A DNA stretch of 64,000 nucleotides from Acanthamoeba lenticulata. Lineage: Eukaryota > Discosea > Longamoebia > Acanthamoebidae. The number at the start of each line of letters is the position of its first letter. The first letter of the stretch is position 1. Below the pieces are notes generated by a model. The model was not told where the DNA came from. It was given only the letters and a program-made list of their open reading frames with translations, and did not search any database. Position numbers and translations under genes: made by a program. Positions 37,112 to 47,335 of the stretch are shown piece by piece. Location of the stretch: contig NAVB01000011.1 in assembly GCA_002179805.1 (NCBI GenBank), positions 1-64,000 on the forward strand, given 5' to 3'.

Positions 37112-37304
37112 CCCAAACCTGCCGAAGGTTTGGTTGAAGGAGACAAGAGTGACCAGCCTCCCTCGTCAGCGAAGGGGCAGAAGAAGGATGACGGATAAGG
37201 GAAAGTACTGAGGAAAAGAAAATAATCACACAACCAGAGAACAGAGCCAAAAGAAAGGCAGGACAGAAAATTTTGAAGGGCAAGAGAGAGAAAATTTTGC
37301 TATC

Positions 37305-38469
37305 ATGAACACAGAGGCACAAGACAAGGAGAAGACCCCAAAGGTGCAGTCGTGGAAGGAGGTAGGCTCACTTGCAGAAAGCCATTTGCACCACCTGCAG
37401 GCCCAAATTGATTAAACTGCCGTGCAGGTACACCGGGAAAAGTGGCTTGCGCTGAGCCAGATCCACTGGCAGGACCCGCAGGGACGGTCCCGCGTGTGGG
37501 AAGCCGTTACCCGCACTACGAGGCAGCCTGGCGTTGTCGACGGTGCCCCCTCCTTTCTCCCTTCTTTTCGCACTGCTCCCGTTTTTGAACGCCGAGCTTG
37601 GCGCGTGCCAACGCGACAGCGGTGGACATCATCGCGATCGTGCGCAAGGATGGGGAAGAGGACCGCATCGTGATCATCTCCCAGTTCCGGCCGCCTACGG
37701 AGAAGGTTTGCCTCGAGATTCCCTCCGGTACGAGGTCGTCGTCGTGATGCATACCCCCCCCCTCCGGTTTGTGTCTCACACCCCCAGCGTACGCACATCA
37801 GGACTCGTCGACGCGGGTGAAACGGCGGAGCAAGCAGCCTTGCGAGAGTTGAAGGAAGAAACCGGCTACAGGGGTTCGTCGTTTCTGCCTCCCACCAGCG
37901 ACGCCCATCAGCTGATGAGACATTCATGATGCCGCAGGGACCGTGGTCGGCGTTAGCCCGGATACCTGCTACGAGCCCGGCCTCACCAACGCGACGTGCG
38001 CGGTGGTGCAAGTTTTGGTGCGCCTGCTTAGGTGCACGTGTGTGGCGAGGGAAGCTGAAGTTGAAACGTTTCATCTGACCGTCGCGTCCTTTCCTCGCCG
38101 CGCCTAGATTGACGGCAACCTGGAAGAAAACATCCACCCGAAACCTGGTACCCATGCCCCTCCATGAACCATCCCTCCTCCGGGACCCAGTCCGTCGTAG
38201 GGGGTCACTCACACAGCATGGCAGAGATGGAGGACGGCGAGTGCATCGCGACGAGGCTGGTGCCCCTCAGCCAGCTGCTGCCGACCCTCAACCGTGCGTA
38301 AAACCAGCAGGCTTGTTGGCCACACAGCGATGATGATGAGTGATTGACGGTAACGCCCTGATGCACGACAGGCATGGTCAAGGACGAGGGCATGGCCGTA
38401 GATGCCAAGGTGTGGACGCTCGCCTATGGCCTCAGCTTTGCCCAAGGCGCCTTCCCACCGCGGTCGTAG
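37305..38469 (+). CDS. ADP-sugar pyrophosphatase, NUDT5-like Nudix hydrolase
   Basis: Hydrolyses ADP-ribose and other ADP-sugars to AMP and a sugar phosphate. Exons joined by phase: 37305-37361 (MNTEAQDKEKTPKVQSWKE), then REKWLALSQIHWQDPQGRSR, WEAVTRTTRQPGVVD, VDIIAIVRKDGEEDRIVIIS, QFRPPTEKVCLEIPSG and LVDAGETAEQAALRELKEET. The last carries the Nudix box (G-x5-E-x7-R-E-x2-E-E), followed by GY. Later exons give TCYEPGLTNATCAVVQVL, DGECIATRLVPLSQLLPTLN and AVDAKVWTLAYGLSFAQ. The VEFPAG-like signature before the Nudix box and the PGLTN segment after it place it with NUDT5/NUDT14 rather than other Nudix groups. Stop at 38467-38469. Confidence 0.88.
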
Positions 38470-38575
38470 CACGCCAATCACGGGGAGGGAAGAAGAAAGG
38501 GCTTTCAGTTCTTTTGTAGTTGGGGTTTCAGTTCTTTCGTTTGTTGTGGTTGCAGAAAACCACCACAAACGGAAA

Positions 38576-39232
38576 ATGCAGCAGCAGCCTCGGCCGTGCT
38601 CGTGGTGTCGGACGCCAACGACGCTGAAGTGCGCGCGATGCAAAGACCCCTTCTGCTCGCGCAAGTGCCAGCGGGAGCGGTGGCCCTTTCACAAACCGTA
38701 CTGTCGTACGGAGGCGGAGGAGCGCGCCGAGCGAGAGCGGGTGGAAGCCCAACAGCAGCGCGATGAGGGCCGCGAGCTATTTCGGTTCATGCTGGGCGAA
38801 GAACCTCAAGCTTCACCTTTGGTTCCGCTTGCGGAGAGCAACGAAGATACGAAGGCGAAGCTGACGGTTGCGTCCCTCCCAAACGAACTGCTGCTCCACA
38901 TCTTCGAGCGCCTGAAAAAGAGGGACCTCATGAAGGTGGTCAGGGTGTCCCGCTTGTGGCGCAACTTGGCCTTGGCTGAGGATATGTTGTGGTGGCGGCA
39001 CCTGGTGTCGGCCAAGCGGCTCCGCAAGGTTGAGCTCGGGCTTCTACCGCAACCTACTGCGGACGAGCTGCGAAATAGCTTCACCAACTTCATGAAGCAG
39101 CAGCTGGGTCAGGCGCTGGCTTCCCGGGCGCTTCACAGCTCTTTGAACAGCCCCTTACCAGCTCTCCATGCCGTGTATCGCCCAAGTGCCCCTGAGGGGT
39201 GCATTATGTTAACGTCCAAAATCAATTTATAA
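38576..39232 (+). CDS. MYND zinc-finger plus F-box protein, intronless
   Basis: 218 residues from the ATG at 38576. Residues about 8-43 form a MYND finger: CSWCRTPTTLKCARCKDPFC then SRKCQ...HKPYC, with the C-C-C-C-C-C-H-C order. A charged coiled coil (EEERAERERVEAQQQRDEG region) leads to an F-box at about 102-150: LPNELLLHIFERLKKRDLMK, VVRVSRLWRNLALAEDMLWW. The last 60 residues are helical with no repeat domain. MYND fingers bind Pro-rich peptides and F-boxes bind Skp1, so a ubiquitin-ligase adaptor with a built-in peptide reader is a reasonable inference. It follows the Nudix gene by 107 bases on the same strand. Confidence 0.85.
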   Translation: MQQQPRPCSWCRTPTTLKCARCKDPFCSRKCQRERWPFHKPYCRTEAEERAERERVEAQQQRDEGRELFRFMLGEEPQASPLVPLAESNEDTKAKLTVASLPNELLLHIFERLKKRDLMKVVRVSRLWRNLALAEDMLWWRHLVSAKRLRKVELGLLPQPTADELRNSFTNFMKQQLGQALASRALHSSLNSPLPALHAVYRPSAPEGCIMLTSKINL

Positions 39233-39497
39233 ATACAAAAAAAAGTATTTTAAAAAAAATCAAATTCGGCAGAAGCGTCAGAGGTTCTTCTGGAGGGCAA
39301 GAAAAGAACGCAAACGAAAAGAAGCAGCTGAAGACATCATCAGCAAGCCTGATTACGTATCGGCTCCATTTCTGCCGATCTGTATCTTCCTTGTTGATTC
39401 AAACACAAACTACTAAGCATAGCGAAAACGTGCACCAGCAGGTGCCCATCTATCAACCGAATCCTTCATCTGCTTCGCCATTGACATGTCGATGCAG

Positions 39498-41529
39498 ATG
39501 AAAGTATATAGGTGCGTTCCTCATCTTTCATTTGCTTCATCCACTTGCAAACCCCTTAACCCTAATCATGGATGGCTCACACGCCTGCTCCTCCCACAGG
39601 GCTGACACGGGTGAGGTGTACGAGCTTTGCAGATGCTCCCCCACTTCCACGTACATCCTTCTCTGCCTTTACCCCAGTGGCCCATTTTTGACAAAGTCGC
39701 CACCACCTGCCCGTCTATGGTCGTTGTGGGCTCTACAAAAACCAGCGTGTTGTCGGTGAAGGAAGAGCTTGCAGCTCGTACCAGCATAGACGTGAAAGAC
39801 CAGATGTTGCTCTGCGAGAAATACCAGCTAGATGACAGCCGCACGCTCGAAGCCTACGGCCTTCCTACAGTACGTGCAGAACTTCCCACTCACGCTTTCT
39901 AGGCAGTTTTGGTCTCGACGCCACGTGAGGCCTTCAATGTCCACGCAGCGCGTTCACCGCGATCCTCACTGTTGTGCGGCACACCAGGACGACCGAGCCG
40001 TGTTTCTGATCAGTCGGCAATCGATTTTGCCAGGAGGGTCCCCTCCCAAGGAGACTGGTATGGCCCCACCTCTCTGGCTTGCCTAGCGTCTCTGTCCTCT
40101 CCATCTCTCTCGATACTGTGCTCACGCTCGACGGTACTCTCCCCTGCGCAGTCCTCCCGTCGGTCGAGTTACGCGTGCCGGCCGACCCGCCAGCGCCGCA
40201 CGGCTCTGGTGTGGTGGGAACTCTTCAGACATACCAGCACCAATTCCGCAGCCACCTTAACGTCGCCAAAGTACGCACTCATTCATAGTGGCCTAAAAGC
40301 GCTCTTGTGGAGCACGTGTATTGCCGATCCGACCGTCTCCCAACACACAAACACAAACAAAACTCGCATGCAGGCCGTACTCGAAGCCTTTGACACACGA
40401 CTCGCCGTGTGCAGGCGGTGCTGCGCTGAGCAGGACGTGCAAGTCCAGGTACGTCCCGATAAGACGTAGTTTCCGTGATTGTCATTGTTGAGTCGAGCAG
40501 AACGCGTTGTTAGTTCTCTGCGTTGATACCTCGCCGACTCACTGCGCTCGGGCGTGTGATGCTGCCTCAATAGGCGCTCGACGTGGTGATTGCCTACGTG
40601 AGGGAGAGGGGCCTTGCCATGACGGAGGGCTGGAGGCGCATCAGTAAAAGCGTCCGTGCCACACTCGACAAAGCCGCGCGCCTCTTCGAGTCGCTGGACA
40701 TCGACATCGCGCAGGTACCTGTGCGCTGAGCGATCGATAGGTTATCGCTGATCTGTTTTCCTGATCTCTGCTACGCGGTTTTGAAACAAACGACAGTTGA
40801 GGACAATCGATTTGCCTCCGCCGCTGCAAGTCGAGGGTCGGCGGACGCTAGCGGACGTTGTGTCGGAAGCCAATCTTCGCGAGTGGGCCAAGACCACCCG
40901 AGCTGCGGCCGGTCGGTTCCCTCCCCCCCCACTTGGTAAAAATATTAGATTTTTTGTACTGCCAAAGCTCATCACGTTCTTGTTCTTGTTGACGCAGAAC
41001 AACTGAGGGCGGGGGCGCCCTCATACGAGCAGAAAGTGGCCAGCTTGCAGCAGGAGTCAGAACGAACCCTGCCCCAATTCCCGCCTCACGTCAAGTACGT
41101 TTCTTTGTGCGATTAGTTTTGGGCTCCCTTCCATTATATTGCTCTTTTCTCAATTGGCAGCTAACCACACATCTATGGTGTGGCAGTTTGATGCGGCTGA
41201 AGGAGGATTTGGAGAGCGTGGATAGCATGCGGCAAGAGGTCGCGTCAGCGAAGGCCTCCTTTTCGCAGGCGCTAAAGAAAGTTACCGCCGCCATCGAAAG
41301 CCTCGCTCGCCACCCGACCCAGAACGCGCGCGAGCTCTATGACTTGTTCGACAGCATCAAGACCGTACGCCCTTCCTTTAACGAGCGCTCTCTCTTGTCC
41401 TCTCTTCCGCTCACGGCATGATGCTCCATGCGTGGGCTACGTTTTCAGGCGCACATGAAGCAGCTCGATCGGCTCATCAAAATCAATAACGCAAGTTCGG
41501 AGGCCATGAAGCGTTGCGCAGAACACAAG
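39498..41529 (+). CDS. FIP200/ATG11-like autophagy scaffold, 3' part missing
   Basis: FIP200 and ATG11 scaffold the ULK/Atg1 kinase complex. Exon 1 (39498-39511, MKVY) joins in phase to exon 2 (from 39600, ADTGE), giving a ubiquitin-like start comparable with FIP200. Next come MVVVGSTKTSVLSVKEELAA, IDVKDQMLLCEKYQLDDSRT and YGLPT. A Pro-rich join leads to the ATG17-like helical region: AYVRERGLAMTEGWRRISKS, LRTIDLPPPLQVEGRRTLAD, VVSEANLREWAKTTRAAA, LKEDLESVDSMRQEVASAKA and HMKQLDRLIKINNASSEAMK. The last recognised exon ends AEHK at 41529 in phase 0. The long C-terminal coiled coil and the ATG11/claw domain expected in this family are absent; a kinase receptor begins 107 bases later. An ATG at 39492 is an alternative start. 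Family call moderate to good; 3' end clearly odd. Confidence 0.6.
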
Positions 41530-41635
41530 GTGACATTTTTGTTTGTTTGTTTGTTTGTTTTTTTTTTTTTTTTTAATACCTGCTGTGGCTTACGCAATGC
41601 AACCACTGCACTTTCAAACACACACACACACACAG
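41530..41635 (+). repeat. Low-complexity intron-like junction: (GTTT)n, poly-T, (CA)n
   Basis: Between the truncated ATG11-like gene and the truncated kinase receptor lies a 106-base stretch with a GTGACA donor, about five GTTT units, a run of about 20 T, and a CA microsatellite ending in CACAG. It looks like an intron, but splicing it out joins phase 0 to an exon that needs phase 1. Left unspliced, the frame stays open across it. Sequences like this are prone to polymerase slippage, recombination and assembly error. Confidence 0.75.
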
Positions 41636-44600
41636 CTTATAACCTGGAAGAGCTCAACGGACTCGAGCTGGTGCTGGATTCGGACACACTTGCCGGCATC
41701 TACTTGGGCAACATCACCAGGTGGAACGATCCGCGCATTGCGGCGCTCAACTCGCCTGCTACAGTGCAGGCCCTCCCGGGCAAGGAGATTGTGGTCGTGA
41801 CTGATGCCACAAGCTCGGCTATCACACAAATGTTCACCACCATGCTTACCGCCATGGTGCCTGAGTTTGCTCAGCAAGTGGGTGTGTCCACTCTGCCCAC
41901 GTTCCCGGTGCAGACCCTGGCCCAAACGATTGCGGGCCAAAATTACTCGGACCTGGTGTCGACTATGGCGACCACTGCTGGCAGTTTGGCATTTATCAAT
42001 GTTTACGATGCCCTCTTAGTACGTATTCTCCTCTTCTCAATTAGAGCGGTGGTGTGGTTGTTGCTGCACAGTATTCTAACACACATATATATATATATTA
42101 CACACATCACTGGCCCGCATCTGTAACAGACACCCGCCCTCAGCGCGGCCAGTCTGTACAACCAAGCGGGCGCCGTGGTGACCGCCAACGAGACGACCAT
42201 CGGGGAAGCCCTGGCAAACTACTTGCAGTCGACCGCCGAGCCCGACTACGGCATCATCGTCCTTAGTACTACAAGCCGACCTTCTCTATTTTTATAAATT
42301 ATTCGTTTTAATGAGTTATTCTATTATTTTAATAGGCCTGGTTCACGACGCTGCGCTAACTCGAGATCTTTTATGTCGTGAACCGCGTGGTGGTCCACAG
42401 GTCCAGGCGCCAAGAGCTGGCCACTGGCGGCGTTCGCGTCGTTCATCTACCGGAGCAAGACGATGGAGGACTGCAACGCAGCGGCGGCCCTGGCCAACTT
42501 CTTCTATTACACGCAGACCAGCGCCGAGGCCAAGCAGTCGGCCGACCGACAGGGCTTTATTCGTGCAACGGTCAACGCGCAGCTCAAGAGCAACTTCCTC
42601 AACCAGCTCAAGGAGTTCACTTGTGGCGGTGTAGCGGTGAGTGCCCTGGCCGGTTGCATCAACAACGGCCAGCTCTGCTCCGACGTTGGCCAGTGCGCCG
42701 CCATCACTGGGACTTGCGTGTGTGACGACGGGTGGACCGGCCAGTACTGCCAGGACCTCGTGTCGGCCCACTCTAACGATGACACCGCCACCATCGCCAT
42801 TGGTGCGCTCCCGTCACTTCTTTAAATTATGGATAATTCTTGCTTTTTCGATTTTGGACTTATTTTTCACAAATGCGCAACAGCTAAAAGTTTGTTTGTT
42901 TATTTATTTGTGATTTTATTTTTATTCTTGTTTTTGTCATGATCACAACAGCTGTGGTAGTACCCGTGGCGGCAGTCATCCTACTGGCGCTGGCGGCGCT
43001 CATCGTCGTACTGGCGCTATACATCAAGCACAAGAACAACAAGGCCGATGACTGGGAAATCGACTATGGCGAACTTGACGTGGGCGAGCAGCTCGGCGCC
43101 GGCGGCTACGGTGAGGTGCATCGGGCCATGTGGAAGGGCACCGAGGTGGCCGTCAAGGTCATGGCGGCCGAGAAGATCACCAAGGACATGGAGAAAAGCT
43201 TCCAGGACGAGGTGCGCGTGATGACGTCGCTGCGCCACCCGAACGTCGTCCTCTTCATGGCAGCCTCGACCAAGCCGCCCAAGATGTGCATCGTCATGGA
43301 GTTCATGGCTCTCGGCTCCCTCTACGACCTCCTCCACAATGAGCTCATTCCCGAGATTCCGTTCGTGCTCAAGGCCAAGATGGCCTACCAGGCGTCCAAG
43401 GGCATGCACTTCCTCCATTCGTCGGGCATCGTGCACCGCGATCTCAAGTCGCTCAACCTGCTGCTGGACAACAAGTGGAACGTCAAGGTGTCTGACTTTG
43501 GCCTCACCAAGTTCAAAGAGGACGCGCAGAAGGGCGGCGCCAACAACAACGTCGCCGGAAGTGTGCACTGGACGGCGCCGGAGGTGCTCAACGAAGCGTC
43601 CGAAGTGGACTGGATTCTGGCCGACGTGTACAGCTTCGGTATCATCCTGTGGGAGCTGCTCACGCGCGATCAGCCCTACTTTGGCATGAGCCCCGCGGCA
43701 GTGGCTGTGGCCGTCATCCGCGACAACATCCGGCCTCAGATGCCGGAGGTATTGAACTGCCCGCAGGAGTACGAGCAGCTCATCACGAGCTGCTGGCACA
43801 TCGATCCGGTCATCCGACCGACCTTCCTCGAGATCATGACGCGTCTGTCGTCCATGCACGGCGACTCGACCTCAGGCGGCATGACCTCCTTCACCTCCAA
43901 GACGTCATCGTCATCCAGCGGTGGTCATTCGGCCGATGACAAGCCGGGCCGGACGCCCAACATCTACGGCTCGTGGACACTGCCATCGACCATCGGGTCG
44001 ACTTCGACTGGTTCGTCATCATCGTCTTCCAACGGGTCGCGCAACATGTCGGCGCACGCGGCGGCGGTCGGTGGCGTGCGCGCGCCCGAGGGCGAGGTGG
44101 CTATCGTGTTCACCGACATCACGCGCGCTGCTTCGCTGTGGGAGTTCAACGCGGCCGCCATGCGCGACGCCACGCTCGCGCACAACGAGACCCTGCGCGC
44201 AGCACTCAAGCGGCACCGTGGCTACGAGGTCGTCTTCCTGCGCGACCGCAACTCTGGCGAAGGCTCCTTCTGCATGGCCTTCCAGCAGACGACCGACGCC
44301 GTGGCCTGGTGCTGCGACGTGCAGCAGGCGCTGCTGCAGGTCGAGTGGCCCGAGGCGCTGCTCGACCACCCGGGCGCGGCCGAGGAGTGGGGCGATACGG
44401 ACGACCGTGTGCTTTTCAAGGGCCTGCGCGTGCGCATGGGCGTGCATGTGGGCACGCCTCGAGCCGTGCGCGATCCGATGACCCGGCGAGTGGAGTACAT
44501 CGGCCCGGTGGTCAATGCCGCGGCGCGCATCACGGCCATGACCCACGGCGGTCAGATCGTCCTCAGCCATGCTGCCCATGACAAGCTCATTGGCGCCGGC

Positions 44601-45803
44601 GCCACTTCCGCTGCTGCTGGTGCTGCTGCTGCTAGTGGAAGCGATGACACCAGGACAACGACGACACCGGCGATGGCCACGAACTGGGCGCCTCGCATGG
44701 TGTCACTGGGCAAGTTCGAGATGCCCGACGTGCCCACAGGCGCGCGGCTGTACGAGCTCAAGGTCGACGGCCTCGAAGCGCGGTTCTTCGGCGGTGTTAC
44801 GAAGGACGGCGATACCAACTCGTCCGATGCGCCCTCGAGTGGCCACGGCAAGGATGTCATCTCGGCGACCAACGACGTTGATGGTGACCGCAGCGGTAGC
44901 GGCAGCGGCAGCGGCGACGTGCAGACGGCGGTGGGCGAAGGCATGATGTTCAAGGAGGACACGTTCCTCACGTCGGCCAACCTGTGCCGGTGGATCATCG
45001 ACTTTGGTGAGATCCAAGTGGGCAAGCAGGTCGGCCTGGGCTCCTACGGCGTGGTCTACCGTGGCAAGTGGAAAGGCGTCGATGTGGCGGTGAAGCGGTT
45101 CATCAAGCAGAAGCTCGACGAGCGGCGCATGCTCGAGTTCCGCGCCGAGATGGCCTTCCTCTCGGAGCTGCACCACCCGAACATCGTGCTCTTCATCGGC
45201 GCTTGCGTGAAGAAGCCCAACCTGTGCATCGTGACCGAGTTCATGAAGCAGGGCTCGCTCAAGGACATCCTGGGCAACAACACGATCAAGCTCACGTGGA
45301 AGCAGAAGCTGCGCATGCTGCGCTCGGCGGCACTGGGCGTCAACTACCTCCACTCGCTCCACCCGGTGATCGTGCACCGCGACCTCAAGCCCTCCAACCT
45401 GCTCGTCGACGAGAACTGGAACGTCAAGGTGGCCGACTTTGGCTTTGCGCGCATCAAGGAGGAGAATGCGACCATGACCCGCTGCGGCACGCCCTGCTGG
45501 ACCGCGCCGGAGATCATCCGCGGCGAGAAGTACGACGAGCGGGCCGACCTGTACTCGTTCGGCGTCATCATGTGGCAGATGCTCACGCGCAAGGAGCCCT
45601 ACGCCGGACGCAACTTCATGGGCGTGTCGCTCGACGTGCTCGAGGGCAAGCGCCCGCAGATCCCTGGCGACTGCCCGCTCGACTACCGGAAGCTCGTAAA
45701 GAAGTGCTGGCACGCATCGGCCGACAAGCGTCCAAAGATGGAGGAGATCGTTGCGTTCCTCGACGCCCAGGTGGGCGACGACGATGCCTCGACGGCTGTG
45801 TAA
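41636..45803 (+). CDS. Receptor kinase-cyclase-kinase, N-terminus missing
   Basis: Acanthamoeba-type sensor. Exons 41636-42018, 42130-42265, 42401-42802 and 42952-45803 join in phase. The ectodomain is the second half of a PstS-like phosphate-binding fold (LAGIYLGNITRWNDPRI, FINVYDALL, SKTMEDCNAAAALANFFYYT) followed by an EGF module (CINNGQLCSDVGQC...CVCDDGWTGQYC) and a membrane span (PVAAVILLALAALIVVLALY). Kinase 1 has GAGGYGEVHRAMWKG, HRDLKSLNLLL and DFG. The class III cyclase has FTDITRAASLWE and VNAAARITAMTHGGQIVLS. Kinase 2 has GLGSYGVVYRGKWKG, VKRF, HRDLKPSNLLV, DFGFAR and WTAPE. Both kinases keep all catalytic residues. The signal peptide and first lobe of the binding domain are absent. 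In the cyclase the second metal-binding Asp is Ser (GEGSFCMAF). An AATAAA signal occurs at about 45819. Confidence 0.85.
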
Positions 45804-45857
45804 ACGAAAAAAAAATAAAAATAAAGAGCCGGCGGAAAGCACTGCCGGAGGAGTTCA

Positions 45858-45930
45858 AGCCAAAAAGGCCGATTGGCCACATAACTTACTAGCCTAATTT
45901 TTCTTCCTTGGCCGTTTTGGCTAGGAAGAA
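45858..45930. repeat. Nested inverted repeats between kinase receptor and U-box gene
   Basis: agccaaaaaggcc (45858-45870) is the reverse complement of ggccgttttggct (45910-45922) with one mismatch. A perfect 8-base inverted pair, ttcttcct (45901-45908) and aggaagaa (45923-45930), brackets the right arm. The two hairpins are mutually exclusive. The location just downstream of a polyadenylation signal and 80 bases before the next ATG suggests a role in transcript end or start, or none. Confidence 0.5.
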
Positions 45931-46007
45931 GGTGACGAGAAAGCTGCTGCTCCCGGCCGACGTCCTCCTCGCGCCAAGCGCTTGCCGCGGCAAAAGATCG
46001 AGAAAAA

Positions 46008-47185
46008 ATGGAAATGGAAACAGAGTTCGTGGACCCCATCACCCTCACGTTAATGGTAAGTTAAGCCACGCTCAGTTCGCACGAGCCGTGACCCCCCCTT
46101 TGAGGTTGGGGGCTGACGCAAGGCGTTGGGGGGGGGAAGCGCAGGAGGAAGCAATCATAGCCTCTTGTGGCCACTCCTTCTCGCGCAAGTCCTTGCTGCA
46201 GTGGTTTGCGTCACAACGCAAGAGTGGCCAACCACTGACGTGCCCCGTGTGCAAGGCCACCATAGACGATCGCCCTGTGCCCAACTTTGCGCTGCGCAAC
46301 GCCATCTCGCGGTACCTCTTTTCGTTTTCGTTCTTGGTTTTGTCGCCGTGAGTGTCTGATGTCATGCATGCATGCACTTGAGACCATCAGATACCGCAAG
46401 TTGCAGGGCATCCCTTCACGCGAGCCGAGTCTGGAGGATGAAGAAGAAGAAGATTCCCTTTACGATGAAAAGGGTGCCCTGTTGTTGAACGAATCTGCGA
46501 CCGGCAGGTCCACTTCACGGGAAGTCGCGACGAGCGCTCGGCACGAGGATGAGGTCTTGCGCCGCGCTCGTGGTCCTGAGAGTCGAGTGCCAGGGAGGGC
46601 AGGTCCTCCTGCGGACCTTGACACCAGTAGCTGTTGCTGCTGCGAGTGCCAGAGCTGCGGCATGTGCACCTGTGCCTCAAGCTACGAGGACATGGTCGAC
46701 TGCCGCTCGGGCATCCTGCGTTTCCTACCGACCTGGTTCTTCTCGAGTCGCCTCTGCTCCGTTTCGTTCGGCCGACGAAGCAACTGGTGCCTGCGCACTG
46801 TATGCGGTACGGTTTGCTGTGCCCTTTTCTTCCTCTTCTTCTTCTTCTTCTTCGAGGGTTGAGTTGATAGTTTGCAACGACTCACAAGCGGATTCAACCT
46901 CACTACGGATGCGCTGGTGGGCTTCTAGGTCTATCGTTTCCCCTCTTTTTGGTTCTCTTCATCACCTTCGCGACTGTGGACACGGCCTTTATGCTCGTTC
47001 TGGGGTCGCTGTGGTTGGTGGCCTCAATCGTTTCCATGCTCCTGTGCTACTGGTGGCTTCAACCGCTGTGCTTCGCCACGCGTGCCTGCTGCTTGCCCGT
47101 TCATCGAAGTCCCGTGGTGCGGTGGCCCATGTGCGTCTACAACAGCTTCTGCGGCTTCTTCCTCCTTCCCGAGATCGAAATGTGA
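46008..47185 (+). CDS. Membrane-anchored U-box (RING-like) protein
   Basis: Probable E3 ubiquitin ligase on a membrane. Exons 46008-46055, 46145-46311, 46391-46806 and 46929-47185 join in phase, giving 295 residues. Residues about 5-72 form a U-box: EFVDPITLTLM, IIASCGHSFSRKSLLQWFAS, LTCPVCKATIDDRPVPNFAL, RNAI. An acidic linker and a Cys-cluster segment (CCCCECQSCGMCTC) follow. Exon 4 encodes two hydrophobic spans: LSFPLFLVLFITFATVDTAF and LVLGSLWLVASIVSMLLCYW. A Cys/Trp-rich tail ends FCGFFLLPEIEM. Retained Cys and His in the U-box suggest it may be a RING variant. Substrates and membrane unknown. Confidence 0.75.
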
Positions 47186-47335
47186 CGGTCATGTGGGTGC
47201 AACCAGCAAAGCGGACGCGCCGTGCCGGAAGGGTGTGGAGTCAAGTTGGTATTGTACTTGTTTATTATTGGTATAAACCTCACAAAAATTTTGAAGGCAC
47301 TGTACATGAGAGAGATCGGTCAAGGCTAAGGTTAC

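Noticed and set aside
41530..41635. Reading the low-complexity stretch as a signal peptide (VTFLFVCLFVFFFFF)
   Set aside because: The hydrophobicity comes from GTTT and poly-T repeats and the stretch has splice-like borders, so a genuine signal sequence is unlikely.
44703..45842. Long minus-strand frame (about 380 codons) opposite the kinase
   Set aside because: An antisense shadow caused by high third-position GC, with no domain.
45068..45892. Long plus-strand open frame inside the second kinase domain
   Set aside because: A shadow of the GC-rich kinase exon in another frame; the kinase frame has every catalytic motif.
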